Part shown: positions 10,483 through 20,449 of the stretch, piece after piece
Layout of the letters: the number at the start of each line of letters is the position of its first letter
Numbering within the stretch: position 1 is the stretch's first letter
Source of the DNA: Novakomyces olei
Lineage: Eukaryota > Ascomycota > Novakomycetes > Novakomycetales > Novakomycetaceae
Assembly (NCBI GenBank): GCA_016906335.1
Contig: JADEYG010000007.1
Span: 372,001-436,000, forward strand
Length of the DNA stretch: 64,000 bases
Direction: 5' to 3'
Position numbers and translations under genes: made by a program
The notes under the pieces: model-generated
What the model was told of the DNA's origin: nothing
The model's input: the letters and a program-made list of their open reading frames with translations, nothing else
Databases searched by the model: none

Positions 10483-13400
10483 ATGCCTCTTGACGCTGAT
10501 GACGAGCGGCTTGTTAATTGTCCTTATACTCGATGCAAACTCCGTGATGCTTTACCGGAACACATGCATCTTACAAGTCGGCGGCTATTTATCGGACCCA
10601 AACCGGCAAACTGGCAGACTCCGCTCAGCTCGGGTCATAATGCGTGGCTTCGGAAATGGCAGAGCAGGCGTAAAGGCGCTAATAAACAGTTTGAGTTCCA
10701 GGCAGTCGCTGATACCGGCAACGTATATATTGATTCTATGAATGGATCAAGTTCGTCACAGATCTCCAACGGCTCTACTCTGCGGACATTGAGTGGGCCT
10801 TCTTCGCCGCATTCAGACTCGGATAGCTTTTCATTTCACAGCCATGACGAAGGTCAGTCAAGCGACTATAGCAATCCGAGTCTTTCCGATCAGTCAGTAA
10901 TGTCGGAAGACTTACGGGAGCTCGATCCTGAGACAGGGCTGCCGGTAGACCCGCCGGCTCCGTCAGTGTCTTCCTCCTCGTATTTAAATAGGACGGCTGA
11001 GGTGATAGACGGTAGGGGGACACTAAACAGTGCTGGCGATAGTGTGGATGATTTGCAGGCAGATGACAAGAGCTTTACCCTGTCCGATGGGCTTAATAGC
11101 AGAATAATGGACACGGCGACCGATACTTCCACAACGTCTTTTGAGACTGCACGCAATACAATCGACGGGGAATCCTCTGCGTCGCTGGACGATACAGAAT
11201 CCCCTGACGGGTCTGCTAGCGGGTTTGATACAGTATCCCAAAATTCGCAGGCGACTGCTACTTTTGTGGACTTGGCATTGAATAAAAAAGATGGACTATC
11301 AAACGATGACATTCAGGGCCCACAGCTTTCAGAGACGGTTTCCTTACAAGGCAAGATGGCAGAGCCCTTGCCTGCCCCCAACGGCCCAATGCAGGTGCCA
11401 CAAAACAGTTTGCCTATGAATAACCTATGGGCAAAAACATCAACTGTGTCCGATCGCTCCAAAGCTAAAACGTTGAGCAAATCGGAATCGAAGCCCGGCA
11501 AGTATTCGCCTGCAAGCAAAGCTGAAGGAGGAACGATTTTGCGTCAGAGATCTCGAACTGTCAGGTTCCATGACGGATCCAAATCACGGAAATCCCTGAG
11601 GGATGAAGGTCTTCGGCGGGTCCACTTACCGCATCTTCGAGTACTCGCCAGACGTGCACAAAAGCACCCAGGCCGTATTGTGTATGCGCAACGTATGCTG
11701 GCCCGGTTTGAGGCCACAAAGTCGCCGGATATGCCTAAAAATTTTGATGAGACTAACGCTTACTGGGTAAAACGTAACGTTATGCAGGACTGGAGGGAGT
11801 ATGTTGTAGTGGCACGACTGGGCCATACGACTACGGAGCCGCTGGTGCTTTATTTTCATCGTAATAGGCGCATCGGACGAACAGACACGCACCCCAAGAG
11901 TCGGCATTATGCCTCCAAGTTTGTCTTGAGTGTTACAAACTGTGATGTAAACCTGTTCTCCACGCTTGACAAGACGATTGCTCTGTGGAAGCGGACTGCT
12001 AAAGGTCACAATATCATTATTCTGCGGCCCAAAGGTACGGCTAAATCCGTGAGATGGTTTGGCATGCTACAGAAAGCATTGGGACGCAAAGAGCCGAGGA
12101 ATCTAGTTATCACTGTACCGGATCTCGATGTTGTAGTGCAGCTTACATTTAACCACGGGCAGTCGTCGTCGACGGACGAGCACGACAACAAGGAAGAGGA
12201 CTTTGAGCTGACAGATTCCGGTGTTGTCAAGTTAAAAGGCCATGCAATCACGGAAAAGTATATAATAAACGCCTGCATGCTGGCACTTGGCGGAGTAGCC
12301 GAATGGAATGACGTCCTTTTACGCTGGCGGACAGGTCGTCTAGGGCTTTGCTGGCGTAAATTTGACCGGCTAGAATGGATCTACGATGACCAGAGCGAGC
12401 GGCTAGTTGCGCAATGGACTCTAGTGAAAACTCATTACCTTGAACTCAGGCCAAAAGTGCATTACCCGGACAAAATTAATAACCCTTTACCGGCAGCTGG
12501 AATTGCAACTGCCAATGCAGCTGGCCCAACTGGCCCAACTGGCCCAACTGGACCAGCAACGGGGTCCACTTTTCCGGGCCGGCAAAAAGAAGCTTTCTCG
12601 GAACCTCTACCAGTAGAAGGGTTCCTGCTCAAGCTAACGAATGGCCAGGGCGACATATACTCAATACTGGGAAAGGCGTATGTAAAACGATTGTACCTCT
12701 CAACGCACGACCACCTCCTCTTCTTCATCAAACCCAAACGCGCTCACGCTCCAGACCCGTCGAATGACGTAGTCGAGCTTTGCCATCGGATCTGGCAGCG
12801 TAACGAGCTGTCGCGTGCAGCGACAAGCGAGACACAGTCGACGGCAGCGCCGGCCACTGTGGATTTCGAGGCAATTGCTGACAGAATGTCTAATGAGCGC
12901 GTATTGCCCACAATTTTCCCTATTGAACCGTACAAACTAACGGCGGACGGACAAGAGTTTGAGTGGTTATCAGCGTCAGCGTTTACCTCGCAATCGTGTT
13001 CACAGTCCATAAGGTCCCTGCACGACAGTTTTGCCGAGGCTGAGAGCGAAAGGAAGCTGGCCCAGATATCTGGATCAGAAGGTTTCATCGATCTTACACA
13101 GGTCGTGTCTGTTCAGCCGCTGGACGCACGAGAGGAAAGGGCCGATAGCGAATCGGTAGCAATGTCGTTTAACTCGTCTACTGCTGCCAGCAATAATAAT
13201 GGCAGCAGCAATATCAATAGCGCTGGCCAGTGCCAAAGGCACTTGTTTGTCCTGCACCTTGACAATGGCCGAAGGGTTATTCTCGGAGCCCACAACTCGA
13301 GGACTCTGCGTGAGTGGGTGCAGCGGCTGTCCGACCTGGTCGAGTACTGGAAAGTTCGGCTCCGTCGGGACGTAGTGGAGTCTATGCAGGTCCGTGAGTA

Positions 13401-14142
13401 CAACCGGGAACGGCTGCATATTGAGAGCGACGACTGTGGTGGAGGTGGATTTGCACTTGAAGGAGGGGCGGCAGAACAGAAATGGGCCTGGAGACAGTGT
13501 ATGGCAGACACGGCACTTTACAACTGCTGCGTAATTTCACGCTGCCGGACAATAGCAATGAAGGGGTTCTTGTTTGAGAAGAAGCATCGACTGGGCACTT
13601 TTACCCTAAACTATGGAGTCCTCACGCACAAGCAGCTTGTGCTGTATGAGATTTACGATAGAAATGTGCTCGGTACTCCCCGACCAAGTCTCTACCGTCG
13701 CAGACGCCGTACCATCCAGCTGCGTGACAGCTACCTGCTCACTGGACCAGCTGTGGCTGATATGATCCATACAGGCAGGACGAATGCCTTTGACGTGGAT
13801 GCTCCAGGCCACCACTCGATTCCAAGGATCTATGCCGACGGGACTACGTCGTGGGAAGAAGATGAAACACTGGGGATCGTTATTTGGACAGGCAGACGAA
13901 AGGCAGTTCTGGCAGAGACTGATCGTGCTGCTCCTGATCCTGGTGCACACACTAGTGCGCACTCTGGCAGCGGCAAACGAGGCCGTCAGCATCTACAGTC
14001 GATGGCCAAGCTTGGTGTTGTGGGTAAAAGTACTATACTAATGGCCCGGTCTCGTCAGGAGCGGGATATGTGGGCGTTTTCTATGGGGATTTGCATTGAG
14101 CGGCTCTCTGACAACGATATGATTTCCTTCGTGGACGAGTAG
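10483..14142 (+). CDS. SPO71: Spo71/Mug56-like PH-domain protein
   Basis: A single exon of 1219 residues starting at ATG. The N-terminal block (residues 1-75) and the region at about 350-560, including RTVRFHDG, NVMQDWREYVVVARLG and WFGMLQKALGR, resemble the PH-like parts of fungal Spo71/Mug56 proteins. A further PH-type segment appears near 1040-1080 (MKGFLFEKKHRLGTFTLNYG). Spo71 helps build the prospore membrane in budding yeast, and mug56 is meiotically induced in fission yeast. A Ser/Asp-rich stretch of about 240 residues separates the first blocks, and a short Gly-Pro-Thr repeat lies near residues 680-690. I recognise the family pattern rather than exact identity. The lack of introns in the longest gene of an intron-bearing window is notable. 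Confidence 0.6.
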   Translation: MPLDADDERLVNCPYTRCKLRDALPEHMHLTSRRLFIGPKPANWQTPLSSGHNAWLRKWQSRRKGANKQFEFQAVADTGNVYIDSMNGSSSSQISNGSTLRTLSGPSSPHSDSDSFSFHSHDEGQSSDYSNPSLSDQSVMSEDLRELDPETGLPVDPPAPSVSSSSYLNRTAEVIDGRGTLNSAGDSVDDLQADDKSFTLSDGLNSRIMDTATDTSTTSFETARNTIDGESSASLDDTESPDGSASGFDTVSQNSQATATFVDLALNKKDGLSNDDIQGPQLSETVSLQGKMAEPLPAPNGPMQVPQNSLPMNNLWAKTSTVSDRSKAKTLSKSESKPGKYSPASKAEGGTILRQRSRTVRFHDGSKSRKSLRDEGLRRVHLPHLRVLARRAQKHPGRIVYAQRMLARFEATKSPDMPKNFDETNAYWVKRNVMQDWREYVVVARLGHTTTEPLVLYFHRNRRIGRTDTHPKSRHYASKFVLSVTNCDVNLFSTLDKTIALWKRTAKGHNIIILRPKGTAKSVRWFGMLQKALGRKEPRNLVITVPDLDVVVQLTFNHGQSSSTDEHDNKEEDFELTDSGVVKLKGHAITEKYIINACMLALGGVAEWNDVLLRWRTGRLGLCWRKFDRLEWIYDDQSERLVAQWTLVKTHYLELRPKVHYPDKINNPLPAAGIATANAAGPTGPTGPTGPATGSTFPGRQKEAFSEPLPVEGFLLKLTNGQGDIYSILGKAYVKRLYLSTHDHLLFFIKPKRAHAPDPSNDVVELCHRIWQRNELSRAATSETQSTAAPATVDFEAIADRMSNERVLPTIFPIEPYKLTADGQEFEWLSASAFTSQSCSQSIRSLHDSFAEAESERKLAQISGSEGFIDLTQVVSVQPLDAREERADSESVAMSFNSSTAASNNNGSSNINSAGQCQRHLFVLHLDNGRRVILGAHNSRTLREWVQRLSDLVEYWKVRLRRDVVESMQVREYNRERLHIESDDCGGGGFALEGGAAEQKWAWRQCMADTALYNCCVISRCRTIAMKGFLFEKKHRLGTFTLNYGVLTHKQLVLYEIYDRNVLGTPRPSLYRRRRRTIQLRDSYLLTGPAVADMIHTGRTNAFDVDAPGHHSIPRIYADGTTSWEEDETLGIVIWTGRRKAVLAETDRAAPDPGAHTSAHSGSGKRGRQHLQSMAKLGVVGKSTILMARSRQERDMWAFSMGICIERLSDNDMISFVDE

Positions 14143-14275
14143 ATCACGAGTGTCGGAACGCGATTATTGTCATGATAGTGGGGGGATTAATGAATAGATG
14201 GATATTAATCATTAAACGCATAAAATATTGGGTTAACTAATTAATCGCTCGGATGAATAAATTATTTAATTAATT

Positions 14276-14308
<33 letters not shown>

Positions 14309-14467
14309 TCTGATTATTCATTCATTCATTCATCCATTCATTTAGCCTTTATTATACAGAGATAGATCATTTTCTCCAAAACGAATCGATGTTTGCCTGG
14401 ATAAAACATGGACGCCTTGGCACGGTTGTCTCCAAATGCTTTTTAAAAATATTGCAGGACAAAAGTA
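14143..14467. repeat. Convergent 3' region with tetranucleotide repeats
   Basis: Between SPO71-like and IMP2, which converge. At about 14264-14340 runs of TTAA, TTTA and ATTC repeats follow one another. No gene was seen. Confidence 0.7.
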
Positions 14468-15120
14468 TCACCGGCCTTCGAGTGAATGCGATGAAACAGT
14501 AGAAAGGGCATTTCGACGAATAACCCGCGGAGGCAAAGTACCAAATCTAGAAAAAGGGTATAATATTCTCGAGACACGAGCTTCCACGAGACCAACGGAA
14601 ACAGGGCCATAGTTATTACTGTCGATCGAATGATACTGCTCGTCTCCTTCCACAAATATATGTCCGCGCGGCACAGCAACAAGCCGGTCGGGATTGGGTC
14701 GCCGTGTTCGCACTACGTCACCTTCCACGCCAATGACGCGCTTCACTACAATACTCGCCTCGTTTACCGGTGACCTGTGGTTTGGTGAGACAAAACTAAA
14801 GGCTAAATTGCTTACCGAAGCACGACAACGTCACCACGACATAAAGGCCTTGAGCGGACGCGGCGGTCTAGAAGCACTAGATCCAAACTCGCCATGTTAG
14901 TGTCCGGGTTGAGTGTTGGCTGCATAGAACGGCCTTTAATGACTCCGAGTGAAACGACTAGAATTAAACGCGGGCATTAGCTTTGAGCGGGGATGTTAAA
15001 AAAAAATAGTGAAATAAAAGCGTAGATTTTTGTACCATGAGTCTCTATAAATATGAGCGGCGGGACGAGTAGGGCAAAGCGTACCGCGCTCGCGCCAATA
15101 AAGGATAGGCGTGATCGCAT
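14468..15120 (-). CDS. IMP2: Mitochondrial inner membrane protease subunit 2
   Basis: Three exons: 15036-15120, 14816-14957 and 14468-14774 (introns 78 and 41 nt); 177 residues, the same length as yeast Imp2. One N-terminal transmembrane segment is followed by the catalytic serine in KGRSMQPTLNPD (Ser39) and the catalytic lysine in VVVKRVIG (Lys87), the Ser/Lys dyad of type I signal peptidases. The later SIDSNNYGPVSVGLVEARV block is typical of the family. Imp2 cleaves sorting signals from proteins such as cytochrome c1 on the intermembrane-space face, in a complex with Imp1. The first intron carries the branch-like GCTAATG. Joins restore both catalytic motifs in one frame. Confidence 0.93.
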
Positions 15121-15472
15121 AGTGGCCTTATTGCTCTGTGCTTTATTCCAATCGATCCGGTTATACGGAAAAAAACAACGAAAACCTGTCCGATATTTTT
15201 GTTCATTCAATACTGATTTTAAAGCTCTTTGGTGACTATACGTTCAGCCGTGGCAGCAATTCATGGTACATTGGCTGATTGCGATTGCAGAATGACGGCC
15301 CTGACGAGCTGATGATATGGACTTAACCCTAACTAACCCTATTTTGTGTCATACATTGTAATTATTGCACGTGCAAGACATGGATGGATTGGGTTAGCTT
15401 ATTCCAATAATGTGGCTCTCCAAAAAAATTATAAATTGATTTTCGCCATTTTTCGACCCGATAGTCTTGCAA
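15121..15472. other. Divergent promoter of IMP2 and ACL4
   Basis: 352 bp without a gene. The telobox pair at 15323-15341 is the clearest element. Confidence 0.55.
15323..15341. promoter_or_regulatory. Telobox pair (TTAACCCTAACTAACCCTA)
   Basis: Two AACCCTA boxes spaced ten bases apart, about 130 bp upstream of ACL4. The same 17 bases recur at 30297-30313 before the RhoGAP gene. AACCCTA boxes bind Myb/telobox factors (Tbf1, Teb1 type) in other yeasts, often at translation-related genes. Function here is inferred. Confidence 0.5.
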
Positions 15473-16674
15473 ATGGCCACAGACAGGCGGCGCGTTGAGC
15501 TATTGCAAGAGGCGCAGCAGCTTTACGATCAGGATGAGTTCAGCGAGGCATTGTCTAAAGCTCAATCGGCCCTGGAAATATCGTCTGATACCGATACAGA
15601 GGCGCTTGAATTGATTGGGCAGATACTCGTCGAGCTGGGACAAACAGAGCAGGCCCAGCTTTGTTTGTCAGAGGCAATTGCTAGGCAAAGCACAAAGGAG
15701 GATAGCAATGACGACGGGTTTGAAAAGTACCTGGTAATGGCTCAGATCAATGACGCAGGCGGCATTGAGTCTGTACAGTACTACCAACAGGCGATAGAGA
15801 TTTTATCACGACTAGCGCTCGACACTAGTATTGAAGAGCACATACGAGCTGACCATTTGCGTAAGCTCTGCGCTGCTTTTTGTAGTATTGCAGAGATATA
15901 TATGACAGATTTGTGGTATGGTTCTTTGGGCTTTTTTGTCTGCTTTATTTGCTCGTCTCTGCCTCTTTAGTTGGCCTTCCTTATTTTTTTTTTATCTGCG
16001 CATCTTTTCCAGCTTTCTCTAACACAAACAGTATGGAAGAAGATGCAGAAGCCCAGTGTGAGGCAAATGTGCAAAAAGCGCTAGAAATCTGGCCGCATAG
16101 TGCCGATGCTCTTTCTACTCTTGCGTCGATGAGAATTTCTCAGCAAAGACCCGGCGAGGCACGTGAAGCTCTTGCTCTAGCAGTGGCACCGTGGATCTCA
16201 GAATCTGACAAGTCTGTTAGCGGCAAACCCGATGTGCCCGACACGTCAGTCAAATTTGTTATTGCCAGGCTTTTGATCGAACTTGAAGAGTACGAGACGG
16301 CGACACGAGTCCTGCACGCTTTGCAGTTGGAGACGGACCAAGTACCAGATTTGTGGTACTTATTTGGCTGGTGCTATTATCTGCAAGCACGGAGAAGGGA
16401 AGAGGCAGTTGATGAAGAGAGCAGGAACGAATTACTAAGTGATGCGCGGGATTGTCTAAATTCTTGTGCTTCGCTGATGGAGCGGTTACAATGGGAAGAC
16501 GAAGGTATTCGCGAGCACATTACAGAGCTGCTCGAGCACCTGAGTCATGAGCCAGGATTAAAATCCGCAGCAGACAGTAATGCCGCAGCTGCGGCTGGGG
16601 ATGAAGATGGAGACGAGGATGATCAAACCGGATGGTCTACAACCGACGACGAACGTATGGACCAGGAGAACTGA
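15473..16674 (+). CDS. ACL4: Acl4, TPR chaperone of ribosomal protein Rpl4/uL4
   Basis: Two exons: 15473-15915 and 16032-16674 with a 116-nt intron; 361 residues. The join gives AEIYMTDLCMEEDAEAQCEANVQKAL, a hallmark block of Acl4. TPR-like helical repeats run through most of the protein, and the C terminus is acidic (GDEDGDEDDQTGWSTTDDE). Acl4 binds newly made Rpl4 and escorts it to the assembling 60S subunit. The first ATG after the upstream in-frame TTG was chosen as the start. The intron ends in CTAACACAAACAG. The telobox pair in its promoter would fit ribosome-linked regulation. Confidence 0.85.
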
Positions 16675-16857
16675 GGATGCTTTTAAATACCCAATGGAAT
16701 ACCCGTACAAAGTGTAAGGTGACAATGCGCATGGGGTTCTTTTATGAAAATGTTTTGTACATGTTGGTTGCCATGCATCATGTATGGTTTTAGATCTATA
16801 GATATATAAAGTTGAAACAGCCTGAAATGATTATCGCAATAAACTGTAGTAGTCTAG

Positions 16858-17966
16858 CTATACAATGCTATCTATACCAGCAGAGCTGCCAGCAGCTCGA
16901 GTCGGTGTAGTCGGACACGATTTTAAAATGGTGTCATCGTGCATCTCTACAAGCTTGGCGACCATTATCTTTTCGATCTCGACGCCAGCATCTATCTGCT
17001 CGGGTGTGAGACGGATTTCCTCCGTCGTTGTTTCCGTAACAAAAAGGACGACGTGCTTGCGATTTGTAAGCAAGTTAGCGATAACGAGGTCATGGCCATA
17101 GCGGTGTAAGGCTTGGCGTGCCTTGAATTCAAGGATGTCTGAATCAGTTTCGAGCTTTCGTTAGTCAAATGCTTTATAGGACAATGGAAAAAAGATCTAA
17201 CCTTGAAGGAAACAATACGAGCAAAAGGCGCCCAAGTTTCTACGAGGGGTTTCAAAAACTTTGGTACTGGCTCTAGCTCTAGTTGTAACGTACGTCCGCC
17301 CCCGAGCGACTGGATTTTATGTTCCGGCATTGAAGTATTAGGCACGTAAAAGTCAGCCACAGCCGCGGCAAGGTAAAACATTATACGCGCCTCAAGGGCA
17401 CGCATTTCCAGGGCAACGGCACGTAAATAATGCACGTAATCATTAACTGTAACAAAAGGAATAAAAAGAATAATATTTCGTTTGTGGCTCTCGATGTAGT
17501 GTTCCAAGTGTGGACGCATTTTATCGCAATAAGCGGGATCAACGGCAATACTGCCGTCTGGTCGGGGAACCAAATAGTCCAACAGACAATTTTTGCTGTG
17601 TGAGTAAAAGCGAGAGTACGGTAGTAGAGAGAACTGTCTGTGCAGAAAAACGACAGCGTACCCATGGCTTATAAAGTACTCCGCGCTTGCTGCCGCTCGT
17701 GTACCGGCAGAGAAATTGTCGATAAACCGCACCATATGTTTTTCCAGCGGAACAGTAGTACCACCTGACTAGCATTGTTAAACAGGATCGTGATTATCAG
17801 ATTCGAAAGTACTTACAGTCACAATGGCAATCTTGCGCCCGCCCGGCTGATGGAACTTTACAAAGTCACGAAGCCGTTCAGTTACCGCATCAAGATCAGC
17901 TGGACGCGGAGCCGAATGAAGCCATTGGTCTGTTTTGGATGGGACATCGTCGCTGCTGTCGCCCAT
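16858..17966 (-). CDS. CAB2: Phosphopantothenate-cysteine ligase
   Basis: Three exons: 17817-17966, 17202-17768 and 16858-17154 (introns 48 and 47 nt); 337 residues. Joins restore [20 protein letters not shown] and then [10 protein letters not shown], both signature blocks of eukaryotic [22 protein letters not shown] and [15 protein letters not shown] follow. The second join gives [13 protein letters not shown]. The enzyme couples phosphopantothenate to cysteine in coenzyme A synthesis, in the cytosol. It is convergent with ACL4, with 183 bp between the two stops, and divergent from TSR3. The acceptor of intron 1 is CTAG rather than the nearby CAG, judged from frame. Confidence 0.9.
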
Positions 17967-18324
17967 CCTCGACGTGCCCTAATGCCATACACAGTCTTTA
18001 TTATCGGCCTGTTGTGTACATCATAGTTGCGATTTGTTTCATATAATATGTGTAGTATCTCTTAGAAATCTAGTGTTTGTATTAAATGTATATTAAATAT
18101 ATATATATATATATATATATTTATTTATTTATATTTATTTTTTTTATTTTTTTTTTTTATTATATTTATGTTTTTAAATTTTTTTTTCTTTATCTTTATC
18201 TTTTTTCTTTTCTCCTTTTTGTTTTTTTCTTTTTATTTTTCTCTTTTTCTATCTATTTAATATTGCACCGGATAATATTGATAATCAAAACCCGTTCGTT
18301 ATCTAGCGTCTTCGAAACCCCACA
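17967..18324. other. Divergent promoter of CAB2 and TSR3, T-rich
   Basis: About 18095-18270 is an AT dinucleotide run followed by a T-rich plus strand with few Gs. Such poly(dA:dT) tracts commonly exclude nucleosomes. No gene was seen. Confidence 0.55.
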
Positions 18325-19170
18325 ATGGGCAAAGGCAGGGACTACAAGCACAGAGGCAAGGAAACGGAGCGCGGTGGTCAGCGTCTTCCTGTGCCTCTTG
18401 CAATGTGGGACTTTGATCACTGTGACCCGAAACGGTGCTCAGGGAAAAAGCTGGCGCGTGCAGGTAAGCTTTGTCATAAAGTTGCCCGCACTTTATTAAG
18501 CAATCAGGCATGATCCGGTCGTTGCGTATTGGGCAAAAGTTCCCCGGTATTGTGGTTACGTAAGTGATAGGTCAGGTCGCACGTCACTGAACGGATAGAC
18601 CCAACGGGAAAAGTGTGGTATCGCCTGCGGACAGAGCAATTGTAGATCAGTATGGCGCCGCGGTAGTCGAGTGCTCATGGGCGCGATTAGAAGAAGTACC
18701 CTTTTCCCGTATTGGTGGTCGGCATGAACGACTACGTAAGTGCACCATGTCTTAAAAAGACAGAGACTAACTCAATGAAAATAGTGCCTTATTTAGTAGC
18801 AACGAACCCCGTAAATTATGGGCGTCCTTGGCGGTTGAATTGCGTAGAAGCGTTGGCCGCGTGCTTCTATATTGTGGGCCTGCCCGAGTATGGGGATGCT
18901 TTATTAGCACAGTTTGGATGGGGCCATGCTTTCCGGGACGTTAATGGAGACTTATTAGAGCGGTACGCTGCGTGTGCTGATGCTGAGGCTGTGCAGGCAA
19001 CGCAGGAAGCGTACTTGGCAGAAATTGAAGCCGAATACAAGGAGCGCAAACGCAATAATACTGAATACGGAGACGATTTGCTGCAGCCGAATCTGAACCA
19101 TGCACAGAAAGTTAGTTTGTCGGATGAAAGCGGGGGTGATGCGAGTGGCAATAGCAGTGATGAAGAGTAG
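18325..19170 (+). CDS. TSR3: Tsr3, 18S rRNA aminocarboxypropyltransferase
   Basis: Four exons: 18325-18463, 18508-18559, 18599-18735 and 18785-19170 (introns 44, 39 and 49 nt); 237 residues. The protein reads [20 protein letters not shown], then [37 protein letters not shown], then [20 protein letters not shown] and [11 protein letters not shown], the full set of Tsr3 blocks. Tsr3 transfers the acp group from SAM to a modified uridine of 18S rRNA late in 40S maturation, in the cytoplasm. The second exon is only 52 nt. The C-terminal tail is acidic and Ser-rich, usual for the family. Each join restores a conserved block, so the model is strong. Confidence 0.95.
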
Positions 19171-19602
19171 TGATTGGGAAGCAGGTTTGATTGTGTATTT
19201 TATCATTGTTAGGCATAGATCAAATTTAAATCAAAGCGTCTCAAGTTTTGTCTAGTCGTCGTATTGCGGGGGAGGTCTTTAGAGTAGTAAGGCGCATTGT
19301 CTCTTGTATTTAAAAAAGGAGTAAAACGGTACAAATAAAGGCATCAAGAAGGACGTCAAATTCTAGTCAGATAGGTAATCGAGAGGTTTATATTTTGTCT
19401 AGAGATTTTTGGAACATTCCCGATATGCTTTGTTTGCAATTGTAATTTTATCGCATGTCCAATTGGTATCACGAATTATGTAGTTTAAGACGGTCGCAAA
19501 TGCTGAATGTGTCTCATGTCTAAACCGAGACGAGATCCGTTCGTTTCAACGACAGCTTTTCGCTGTATGGGAATGGTCGGCCATCAATGGTAGACTAGAT
19601 CG

Positions 19603-19710
19603 TTAGGGTTAACGATAAGGGTTAAATGTCGCAAATACAAGAATTTACTAGGGTTATGAATGGCTGAATTACTAGTAACGTTTTTATCGAGGACCCGGTT
19701 TTAGGGTTAA
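19603..19710. promoter_or_regulatory. Cluster of telobox-like TTAGGGTTA motifs
   Basis: TTAGGGTTAA (19603), AAGGGTTAAA (19617), CTAGGGTTAT (19648) and TTTTAGGGTTAA (19699) occur within 110 bp. They are scattered singly and not tandem, so a telomere remnant is unlikely and Myb-type factor sites are more likely. Confidence 0.4.
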
Positions 19711-20070
19711 GTAGGCTTTGTAATTTTATGGATGAGCTTAGCTTGGAAAGTCAATGAAGCTAGCTGAAACAACTGGCCACGTGAAAATTTGTACAATGTT
19801 TTTCTTACCAAATTCTTGTACCTTTATCTGAATGTGTCTGCTTCACTCAAAATATGATTGACCTTTCAGATTAGCTAAGGTAAATATTGGCACAGTAATT
19901 TTCGACACAGACTAAATTAATACATCTTTGCTTTGCGCTATGCAGACAAATTTGATACAACTCAAGCCATTTTTACATTCAACATGATGTCGCCTATCTA
20001 CTTTGCATGAGAATTTTACTCTCCGTACCGACCGTCTTTGCCACAGTAAGCGATATAAATCAAACCCCAT

Positions 20071-20106
20071 TATTCTGCCTGCCCCAATATTCTGTCAGGC
20101 AGAATA
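20071..20106. repeat. Perfect 11-bp inverted repeat
   Basis: TATTCTGCCTG and its exact complement CAGGCAGAATA are separated by 14 bp, about 345 bp upstream of the catalase start. It could be a dimeric factor site or a stem-loop. Confidence 0.8.
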
Positions 20107-20290
20107 GGACACGCGAAGTCACAATTATACCAATTACTCTATTGGCCAAACAAGTAAGATTATTCACGCGCGCCTATCAAGATCAGCGTGTATCGCCACT
20201 GCCGATAAGTCGTGCCCATAATATTACATAGCCATCCACAAAAGTCGTCGTCGATAAGGTACAGGCCAAAGTGCTACAGACGATGAAGGC

Positions 20291-20342
20291 AAAATACCGA
20301 AAAGTCAAACAAAATACCGAAAAGTCAAAATACCGTAAAGGC
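20291..20342. repeat. Three tandem AAAATACCG boxes
   Basis: AAAATACCGAAAAGTC twice and AAAATACCGTAAAGGC once, spaced 20 and 16 bp, about 110 bp upstream of the catalase ATG. The arrangement suggests repeated factor sites; no factor was recognised. Confidence 0.75.
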
Positions 20343-20449
20343 AAAAACCAAACTTGAGCATTGGATCTGCCGACAGGCAAAAGGTTAAATTTGGCTTAAA
20401 TAAAGCAATTTAACCAATTCGACCAACAAAACAGACGGGAAACCGCTTA

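Larger units (their letters stand above)
19171..20449. other. Long 5' region of the catalase gene
   Basis: 1.28 kb between TSR3 and catalase, both on the plus strand. It holds four TTAGGGTTA-like motifs (about 19603-19710), a perfect 11-bp inverted repeat (20071-20106) and three AAAATACCG repeats (20291-20342). No coding pattern was recognised. The length and site density suggest a regulated promoter. Confidence 0.5.

Noticed and set aside
19603-19710. Interstitial telomere or old chromosome end
   Set aside because: The TTAGGG-like words are dispersed and not tandem, and flanking genes are collinear single-copy housekeeping genes.
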